A DNA stretch of 46,730 nt from assembly GCA_025055435.1 (NCBI GenBank), contig JANWWN010000014.1, positions 1-46,730 on the forward strand, in the 5' to 3' direction. Position 1 is the stretch's first letter; every line of letters begins with the position of its first letter. The DNA comes from Cyclobacteriaceae bacterium. Lineage in GTDB: Bacteria > Bacteroidota > Bacteroidia > Cytophagales > Cyclobacteriaceae. The notes beneath the pieces are model-generated. The model was not told the origin of the DNA and ran no database searches. It saw nothing but the letters and a program-made list of their open reading frames with translations. Made by a program: the position numbers and the translations under genes. This document shows, one piece after another, positions 41,436-46,730 of the stretch.

Positions 41436-42428
41436 TTGTCAACCATTAATGGTTTACGGGAACAATTACAAGGCATTAACGCCACTTCCTTTGCCGATAT
41501 TGCCTTGCAGATATTTAATTACCAGGCTCGCCATAATCCGGTTTACCGGAGGTTTTTGTTTGCCAGAGGCACAGAAGCAAACGGTATAAAGTCAATTACA
41601 GAAATTCCTTTTCTGCCAATTGAATTTTTTAAATCACACCGCATCATTACCGGGCACTGGATACCAACCGGATATTTTGAAAGCAGCGGGACAACAGGCA
41701 TTTCTTCCAGCCGCCATTTCTTTCCGGATGAAGAATTTTATCCTTTTCATGCACGCCGCAACTTTGAATTCTTTTTCGGAGATATCGGGCAATATCATTT
41801 TTTCGCTCTTTTACCCTCTTACCTGGAGCGTAAAAACTCTTCACTGGTTACTATGCTGCATCATTTCATCCGGCAAAGTAGTTCTCCGCTGTCGGGTTTT
41901 TACCTGTATAATACTGACGCTATGCTAAATCGTATCAGCGAAGCTGTGAAAGCGGGCGACCGAAAAATTATGTTGTGGGGTGTTACGTTTGCTCTGCTGG
42001 ACCTGGCCGAAAAGCACAAACCAGATCTTTCGGGTGCAATTATTGTTGAGACCGGAGGAATGAAAGGAAGGAGGGAGGAGATTACGCGGGAGGTCTTACA
42101 CGATACGCTGATGCGGGCTTTTTCAGTTGGACAGATTTTTTCAGAATATGGCATGACCGAATTATTTTCGCAAGCCTATTCAAAAGGCGGGACTCGATTC
42201 TATCCGCCACCATGGATGCGGGTGTTTATTCGGGATATTTACGACCCGCTTACCCTGCTGCCCGAAGGGAAAACCGGCGGAATCAACATTATTGATTTAG
42301 CGAACATTCATTCTGTGGCTTTCATTGAAACAGGCGATTTAGGCAAACTGCACACCGATGGTTCGTTTGAGATTCTGGGCAGACTGGACAACACAGACAT
42401 TCGCGGATGTAACCTGATGGTTGAATAA
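41436..42428 (+). CDS. LuxE-like acyl-protein synthetase (ANL superfamily)
   Basis: The 330-residue protein belongs to the LuxE/PaaK branch of adenylate-forming enzymes. The ATP-binding loop is YFESSGTTGISSS (80-92). Further motifs are SEYGMTELFSQAY and the late FIETGDLGKLHTDG followed by GRLDNTDIRGCNL, matching the A5 to A8 regions of ANL enzymes. LuxE activates a fatty acid and passes it to itself for aldehyde synthesis; no luxC, luxD or luciferase gene is nearby, so its substrate is unknown. The start must be TTG at 41436: a stop codon lies two codons upstream and no in-frame ATG precedes the conserved part. Confidence 0.8.
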   Translation: MSTINGLREQLQGINATSFADIALQIFNYQARHNPVYRRFLFARGTEANGIKSITEIPFLPIEFFKSHRIITGHWIPTGYFESSGTTGISSSRHFFPDEEFYPFHARRNFEFFFGDIGQYHFFALLPSYLERKNSSLVTMLHHFIRQSSSPLSGFYLYNTDAMLNRISEAVKAGDRKIMLWGVTFALLDLAEKHKPDLSGAIIVETGGMKGRREEITREVLHDTLMRAFSVGQIFSEYGMTELFSQAYSKGGTRFYPPPWMRVFIRDIYDPLTLLPEGKTGGINIIDLANIHSVAFIETGDLGKLHTDGSFEILGRLDNTDIRGCNLMVE

Positions 42429-42467
42429 ACTTTTTTGTCGCCGGAAAGTTATTTTCTTACGTTGGAT

Positions 42468-42497
42468 TTGTTTTAAAGCAACACAGTTCTATTTTTG
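42468..42497 (+). promoter_or_regulatory. Promoter of the small lipoprotein gene
   Basis: TTG (42468-42470), exactly 19 bases, and TATTTTTG (42490-42497) match the Bacteroidota consensus without mismatch. The ATG follows 22 bases later at 42519. This supports expression of the very short downstream gene. Confidence 0.6.
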
Positions 42498-42518
42498 TTC
42501 ATTAAATCGGTTTTGATC

Positions 42519-42647
42519 ATGAAAAAACTGTTGATTTTCGCCCTTTTGGCCCTTTTTATTGCGTCTTGCAGCCAGTACACCTGTCCTACGTACAGTAAAA
42601 AGGAAAGCCCGGCCAAAAAAGAAGGAACAACAGCCCGTAAAATCTAA
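42519..42647 (+). CDS. 42-residue small lipoprotein
   Basis: The ORF encodes MKKLLIFALLALFIASCSQ, a lipoprotein signal with the lipobox IAS-Cys17, then SQYTCPTYSKK and a basic tail ending TTARKI. The mature part is only about 26 residues. Similar micro-lipoproteins with a TCPTYSK-like stretch occur in Cytophagales as I recall, without known function. It has a consensus promoter 22 bases upstream and ends one base before the convergent sigma-54-type regulator stop. Confidence 0.75.
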   Translation: MKKLLIFALLALFIASCSQYTCPTYSKKESPAKKEGTTARKI

Positions 42648-42648
42648 A

Positions 42649-43803
42649 TTACAGGTACGTTTCGACTTCTTTCTCTGTAATTGTGTCCTCCGACATTATT
42701 ACCAGTCTTTCAATAACATTTCTCAGTTCTCTGATATTTCCTGTCCACGAGTGATTTTGTAATGCTTTTACAGCTTCGGAGCTAATCTTTTTCTTCCGGT
42801 TACCCTGTTCTTCAGCTATCTGCGTCAGGAATTTATCAATTAAAAGCGGGATATCTTCCCTGCGTTCAGCCAGTGCGGGTACCCGGATAACAATCACGCT
42901 CAGCCGGTGATACAGGTCTTCGCGGAAGCGGTTTTCTGCTATTTCCTTTTTCAGGTCTTTATTCGTAGCCGCTATAATCCGTACGTTTACCGGTATATCG
43001 CGTTCACCGCCAACGCGAGTGATTTTATTTTCCTGCAGTGCCCGCAGCACTTTAGCCTGTGCTGCCAGACTCATATCGCCTATTTCATCAAGGAAAAGGG
43101 TACCGCCTTCGGCCTGTTCGAATTTGCCGATGCGTTGTTTAACAGCCGATGTAAATGCACCTTTTTCGTGGCCGAAAAGCTCGCTCTCAATGAGCTCGGA
43201 AGGAATGGCTGCACAGTTTACTTCCACCCACGGAAACTCGGCCCGTTTACTTTTTTCGTGCAGTTGCCGGGCTACCAGCTCTTTACCCGAGCCATTCGGA
43301 CCGGTAATGAGAACGCGCGCATCCGTTGGGGCGACTTTATCAATCATGGCTTTAACCTGAAGGATAGGTGCCGACTGTCCGATGATTTCCCATTGCCTGC
43401 TGATTTTCCTTTTCAGGGCTTTATTTTCAGCACGCAGCGAGTTGCGCTCTAATACGTTGCGAAGATGAATAAGAATGGTTTCGATGCTGTCGAACGGCTT
43501 TTGTATAAAGAAGTATGCGCCTTGTTTAATGCACTCCAATGCGGTTTCGCGGGTGCCGTGAGCTGAAATCATGATGAAGGCGGTTTGGATGCCTTCCTTT
43601 TTCGTTAGCTGAAGCAGTTCAATGCCATCGAGTTTGGGCATTTTGACATCGCAGAAAGCCACATCGGTTTCATTTACTTTCAGATGGGCGAGGGCCTCCT
43701 CGCCATCGCGGGCTTCGGCTACCTCATGTCCTTCCTGCTCAAGGATTTCGCGCAGCGAAGCGCGGATGGCAGCCATATCATCAACAATCAGTATTCTGGC
43801 CAT
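42649..43803 (-). CDS. NtrC-type response regulator without a DNA-binding domain
   Basis: The 384-residue protein has a receiver domain (1-120, acidic pocket Asp8-Asp9, phospho-acceptor Asp52, Ser80 and Lys102) and a sigma-54 AAA+ domain (about 140-375). The AAA+ domain has Walker A GPNGSGKE (168-175), Walker B LFLDEIGD with Asp239-Glu240, and an R-finger region. The sigma-54 contact loop reads GAFTSA (215-220) instead of GAFTGA. The usual C-terminal Fis-type helix-turn-helix is missing: the protein ends at ITEKEVETYL. It probably activates sigma-54 from solution or via a partner. No histidine kinase is adjacent. The rnpB terminator lies just upstream. Confidence 0.9.
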   Translation of the reverse strand: MARILIVDDMAAIRASLREILEQEGHEVAEARDGEEALAHLKVNETDVAFCDVKMPKLDGIELLQLTKKEGIQTAFIMISAHGTRETALECIKQGAYFFIQKPFDSIETILIHLRNVLERNSLRAENKALKRKISRQWEIIGQSAPILQVKAMIDKVAPTDARVLITGPNGSGKELVARQLHEKSKRAEFPWVEVNCAAIPSELIESELFGHEKGAFTSAVKQRIGKFEQAEGGTLFLDEIGDMSLAAQAKVLRALQENKITRVGGERDIPVNVRIIAATNKDLKKEIAENRFREDLYHRLSVIVIRVPALAERREDIPLLIDKFLTQIAEEQGNRKKKISSEAVKALQNHSWTGNIRELRNVIERLVIMSEDTITEKEVETYL

Positions 43804-43821
43804 GGCAGAAAAAATTGCGTG

Positions 43822-43865
43822 TCAAAATAAAAAACAAACCTTCCGGTTTTTAGCCGGAAGGTTTG
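43822..43865 (-). terminator. Intrinsic terminator of rnpB
   Basis: CAAACCTTCCGG (43835-43846) and CCGGAAGGTTTG (43854-43865) form a perfect 12-bp stem with a 7-base loop. On the minus strand the stem is followed by TTTTTTATTTT. It lies directly after the rnpB 3' end and 19 to 32 bases before the start of the response-regulator gene. Confidence 0.85.
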
Positions 43866-43871
43866 ATGTTG

Positions 43872-44263
43872 AGGTGGCAGGCCTGTAAGCCGGGTTCTGT
43901 TCCCCGCCGGCAGCGGGGCGCTTACCATTTATCTGTCCCGCCTGAAGGCGGGAATCAATCGGTCTACCCACTCCGGTTGACAACCGCTGTTGTCTTGGAA
44001 TCAGGAGGTTCCATGCCGGAGCCTATTTGACCTTTCAACGCATAAGGTTTTCCATGCGCCAGTGCATTACTGCGCCGGCCGGTGGGCTCTTACCCCACCT
44101 TTTCACTATGACCCCGCCACCGGCGGGGCTACCTGTTTTCTGTGGCACTGTCTGTCCCGGCCGTTTTACCGGCCGGTCCCCCGGTTTTCCCGGGGTATGC
44201 TTCCTGATGTTGCCCGGACTTTCCTCCACACCTCAGGTGCAGCGGTAAGCCGTCCTGCCACCG
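43872..44263 (-). ncRNA. rnpB: RNase P RNA, bacterial class A
   Basis: This is the catalytic RNA that trims the 5' ends of pre-tRNAs. The minus strand begins GGTGGCAGGACGGC (5' end near 44262) and contains GAGGAAAGTCCGGGC, the CR-I core block. It ends with GCCGGGTT...TACAGGCCTGCC, where the terminal CCTGCCACC pairs with the 5' GGTGGCAGG to form P1. GC-rich stems with short loops fill the middle. The length of about 390 bases fits class A. A -7 box two bases upstream and a terminator downstream frame it. ORFs inside it are not genes. Confidence 0.95.
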
Positions 44264-44264
44264 G

Positions 44265-44272
44265 CAAAGATA
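44265..44272 (-). promoter_or_regulatory. -7 box TATCTTTG at the rnpB start
   Basis: On the minus strand TATCTTTG matches TAnnTTTG exactly and is followed by CC, then the RNase P 5' end. This is the spacing expected between the -7 box and the transcription start, so the mature 5' end is probably the primary start. A clean -33 TTG is not seen at 19 to 20 bases. Confidence 0.6.
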
Positions 44273-44294
44273 ACGAAAGAAGGTAAGCGACAGT

Positions 44295-44693
44295 TCAATG
44301 AATGTCTTTACCGGTAAGTTTCAGTTCGTAATGGTCGGCCAGCTGAGCTACCTCCTGTACCATAAACTTCACTTCATCCTCTGAAATGCTTTCTGTTAAT
44401 CCGCTGGCCACAACTTTTAACTGGTTGTCATCAACAATAAATTTACTGTAATCGAACAATCCGTTTTGTACGAGTAAATCGTGTGCATCAATGGATGTGT
44501 TATAATCGGTAACCTTACTGGTGAAAATGATGCGTTGTCTTCCGGATGTTTTGCTTTTTTCCATGACAGCCAATACAGTCTGAAACCTTCCGTTAGGCAA
44601 AGGCACAACAATAATGGCTTTAGAGTGGTCGTAATCGCTGAATGAGCCGCCTGTCTGGTCGGCGTAATTTTTCAGAGTATTGAAAATGTCCAT
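44295..44693 (-). CDS. Small soluble Cytophagales protein of unknown function
   Basis: The 132-residue protein begins MDIFNTLKNYADQTGGSF and contains KAIIVVPLPNGRFQTVLAV, GRQRIIFTSKV and EVAQLADHYELKLTGKDIH at the end. No catalytic motif or known domain is recognised; I recall close relatives in Cytophagales. An upstream ATG at 44759 would add a hydrophobic segment (LADVLIILVFFYLTLKF) and overlap the preceding gene by 22 bases; the ATG at 44693 is preferred because the conserved part begins there. It is 30 bases upstream of the rnpB 5' end on the same strand. Confidence 0.65.
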   Translation of the reverse strand: MDIFNTLKNYADQTGGSFSDYDHSKAIIVVPLPNGRFQTVLAVMEKSKTSGRQRIIFTSKVTDYNTSIDAHDLLVQNGLFDYSKFIVDDNQLKVVASGLTESISEDEVKFMVQEVAQLADHYELKLTGKDIH

Positions 44694-44737
44694 GGTGAAA
44701 GGGAATTTTAGGGTAAGGTAGAAAAAAACCAAAATAA

Positions 44738-45601
44738 TCAGAACATCAGCCAATGCCATTTGCTCCCGCTATCTGAGAACTCAAGGGCGGGAGCCGGCAA
44801 CTTAACGGTGTTCACTATAAACAATAATGTGTTCAGGGTTTTTGAGCGCGTTTTTATGTGCGAGAGGTCAATATCCAGGCCTACGTAATATTGACGATAG
44901 GCCTTGAAGCCAGCCGCTTCATTTTGCTGATCTCTTGCATATACCATTCCGTTCGCTCCATAGCCAACGACCAGGTTCAGCCATCGTGGAAAGGAAATGA
45001 ACCGGTCCATGTTAACCGAGAGCCAGTAAGTTTGGCCATTGTAATCCTTCAGCATTTCTGAAATAAGGCCATTTCCCAGTGTATCGTCATCGCGTAAATC
45101 CGGATAGCCTGTGCGCTGAAATGAAAACTTTGGCTGAATACGCACTTCGTGCCACCAGCTTGCTTGTAAATAATAAAATGCAGAGCCGGAAAGATTGGCG
45201 GCTAAATCGGGTAGCGAGGCTCCGTAACCGGCGGAAAAACCATCGAGTATTTCCACCGGCAACAGGAGTAAAAATCCGGTTGCAGCACCCCAGGCATTGG
45301 CTTTCTTTTCACGGAGATTGTATTTTTTCAGTATTTGCGCTGTGCCTGCTGAAAGATGAAAGGCGGAAAAAAAATGACCTGCTTTGTCCACCTGTTTCCA
45401 TTCGTGCCAGTCGTTAAAAAAAGTAAATGATTGTCGCTGTGACTGGCTATACCACATTTCCGAGAGTGCAACTATGGAAGCAGTGTATGTTACACCAGTT
45501 GCAATAATTAATTTGCGGGGTAAACGACTGACCGAGGCAGAATCTTGTCCGCAAACTGTTTTGCACAGAAGAAGAAACAATAAAATCCGACAGTTATTCA
45601 T
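44738..45601 (-). CDS. DUF2279 family membrane-associated protein
   Basis: The 287-residue protein has a signal peptide (residues 1-18, ending KTVCG before Gln19) and a DUF2279 domain (YfiM-like). Landmarks are KLIIATGVTYTASIVALSEMWY, the block WKQVDKAGHFFSAFHLS with conserved Asp, Lys and His, and DLAANLSGSAFYYLQ. Its function is unknown. The start overlaps the end of tamB by 8 bases, so it probably belongs to that transcript. Confidence 0.8.
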   Translation of the reverse strand: MNNCRILLFLLLCKTVCGQDSASVSRLPRKLIIATGVTYTASIVALSEMWYSQSQRQSFTFFNDWHEWKQVDKAGHFFSAFHLSAGTAQILKKYNLREKKANAWGAATGFLLLLPVEILDGFSAGYGASLPDLAANLSGSAFYYLQASWWHEVRIQPKFSFQRTGYPDLRDDDTLGNGLISEMLKDYNGQTYWLSVNMDRFISFPRWLNLVVGYGANGMVYARDQQNEAAGFKAYRQYYVGLDIDLSHIKTRSKTLNTLLFIVNTVKLPAPALEFSDSGSKWHWLMF

Positions 45602-46730
45602 CTTCTTCTTCTTTTCTTGCTGAGGAGTCGGGAGGCTCGGAAGCTGCCTGCTGCCGTGAGCGCTCGTGTGCGGATCTTAACAGGTCTTTTATGACATTAA
45701 AGTTTTGTGTGTAAGAAAGGCTTACGCCTGTGGTAATGGTGTTTTGGTTGGTGAGGGAAGCAGTATTTTGGTTAACGTTGGTTCGGCTGTACATTTTAAC
45801 TTTGAATTTGCCATCGGGAGTTAGCAGGTACTCTACGGTCCAGTCGCCTGCCAGCGAAGAAAATGTGCCCGGCTGACCACCCTGACCGGTGGCGGGAACA
45901 TTCTGGTTATTAAAAGTGCCATCACCGGTTATTCGCATACGGCCGTTTAGCAGGGTGTACGACAAGCGCAGCTGAAAGGTGTTAAATGCCTGCTGATCCA
46001 TGGCGCCCAGGTTTACATCAATTTCCAGATTTTCATCTACCTGACTCATCCAATAGCTTAACTGGTTTGAAAGCAGTTCGCTTACGCTGTTGGTAACCGA
46101 GCCGCTCATGCTGAACGATTCGGGGGGCGTAAACCTGCGGAGCACGATAAGACTGAAGACCTGTTTTTTTAGTTCCTGTTCGTCCATTCGGTTTTTGAAC
46201 GAATAAAATTCAAGGTCGAGTGCAACGGGTGGACGGCCTTCAATGGGCACGGACTTCGGTAAATCGCGCGCTTCGATATCGAAGCTATATTGAGGAGACA
46301 TCATGGGGCCTTCCAGCTTCAGTAAAACTTCTACAGGGTATTTTCTTTTTAGCGCGGTGCTGTTAGCCAGTGTGGGATCGGTTAGAATCGGGGCCAATGA
46401 AGCCAGTTGATTATAGGATGCGTTAATATTTAATACGGCCTGGTAGGGGTCGCCATACCAGGTAATCCGGCTTCCGGGTTTAATTTGAAATTCTTTGTTA
46501 ATGATGTTTTGCAAAGTGAAGTTGTACCATCCTTCGGTGAACTCGATCGGGCCGAACATGGTAAATTCACCGTCTGTGTTCATCTGAAGTTTAAGTTTTC
46601 CGTTTCCGCGTCCGCGGATGATGTCGCCCGCTTTAATGTCGAAAATAATTTCCGAGTAGGCATCAGGCGTTACCTCCAGGTTGAATTCCATGTTGAATCC
46701 CGTAAGGGCTATTTTCTTTGATTCTCCTTC
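45594..46730 (-). CDS. tamB: Translocation and assembly module TamB, C-terminal part (partial)
   Basis: The visible 378 residues are the C-terminus of an AsmA/TamB-type protein: DIIRGRGNGKLKLQMNTDG, FTMFGPIEFTEGWYNFTL and RITWYGDPYQAVLNINASY are typical of the TamB (DUF490) domain. Strands alternate regularly, and the protein ends in an acidic tail (ARKEEEDE). The frame stays open to the right edge, so the N-terminal membrane anchor and most of the beta-groove lie outside. TamB moves lipids or outer-membrane proteins across the periplasm. DUF2279 follows with an 8-base overlap. Confidence 0.9.
   Translation of the reverse strand, partial: EGESKKIALTGFNMEFNLEVTPDAYSEIIFDIKAGDIIRGRGNGKLKLQMNTDGEFTMFGPIEFTEGWYNFTLQNIINKEFQIKPGSRITWYGDPYQAVLNINASYNQLASLAPILTDPTLANSTALKRKYPVEVLLKLEGPMMSPQYSFDIEARDLPKSVPIEGRPPVALDLEFYSFKNRMDEQELKKQVFSLIVLRRFTPPESFSMSGSVTNSVSELLSNQLSYWMSQVDENLEIDVNLGAMDQQAFNTFQLRLSYTLLNGRMRITGDGTFNNQNVPATGQGGQPGTFSSLAGDWTVEYLLTPDGKFKVKMYSRTNVNQNTASLTNQNTITTGVSLSYTQNFNVIKDLLRSAHERSRQQAASEPPDSSARKEEEDE

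Noticed and set aside
41436-42428. A lux operon
   Set aside because: Only a LuxE-like gene is present; luxA, luxB, luxC and luxD are absent from the window, so bioluminescence is not supported.
43900-44190. Repeated GC-rich blocks taken as a CRISPR or tandem repeat array
   Set aside because: Unit lengths and spacing are irregular, and they form the helices of RNase P RNA.
43990-44286. ORFs of 64 to 98 codons inside 43990-44286
   Set aside because: They lie in the RNase P RNA gene, whose conserved core and pairing ends explain the sequence; the ORFs arise from its high GC content.

Overview
This window reads as chromosomal DNA of a member of the Bacteroidota, most likely order Cytophagales. 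Pointers are the family content (IPExxxVDY, DUF2807/GIN, PorV/PorQ-like, DUF2279, long helix-hairpin-helix outer-membrane protein, short AMP nucleosidase, fused alpha/beta 2-oxo-acid dehydrogenase E1), the weak Shine-Dalgarno context, and Bacteroidota-type promoters (TTG, about 19 bp, TAnnTTTG). Genes are tightly packed, often overlap by a few bases, and several start with GTG or TTG. The taxonomic call rests on family recognition, not on a search.

Layout. 1-1100 is an AT-rich accessory strip. It holds the first 91 codons of a restriction-type helicase (BPTD_3080-like) running off the left edge, an imperfect palindrome, and the decayed C-terminal end of a tyrosine recombinase. 1.1-7.9 kb carries envelope proteins: a secreted CAP-like protein, a GIN/DUF2807 protein, a 35-residue membrane micro-ORF, an HHH outer-membrane protein with a PorV/PorQ-like partner, a MORN/YwqK protein and an Omp85-family protein. 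7.9-13.3 kb is a minus-strand housekeeping run (acpP-fabF-rnc-nadE, then lgt). 13.4-19 kb holds an IPExxxVDY protein with pyruvate kinase, an RqcH-like NFACT protein, a metallo-beta-lactamase-fold hydrolase, a small conserved protein and miaA. 19-31.7 kb is rich in surface-polysaccharide functions (four glycosyltransferases, a flippase, a methyltransferase, UDP-GlcNAc 2-epimerase, a deacetylase) mixed with ruvC, a SpoIIE-type phosphatase, a DgkA-like kinase, tatD and asparaginase.

31.8-34.3 kb has tRNA-Ser(GGA) and an exbB - four-helix protein - exbD - exbD operon closed by a clear intrinsic terminator. 34.3-42.7 kb carries an MFS (UMF1-like) transporter, AMP nucleosidase, an HsdR_N-like nuclease-fold protein, alanine dehydrogenase, the fused E1 enzyme, a lipoprotein, a solitary LuxE-like acyl-protein synthetase and a 42-residue lipoprotein. 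42.6-46.7 kb has a sigma-54 activator-like response regulator without a DNA-binding domain, the RNase P RNA gene with its own promoter box and terminator, and a run of a small cytosolic protein, a DUF2279 protein and the C-terminal part of TamB, which runs off the right edge.

Most of the window is ordinary core genome. The least explained parts are the left strip, the four-helix protein in the exb operon, the HTH-less sigma-54 activator, the solitary LuxE-like enzyme, the RNase III Asp-to-Asn change, and the MFS start codon that directly abuts a terminator. I did not see a CRISPR array, an intact insertion sequence or an unmistakable new system.
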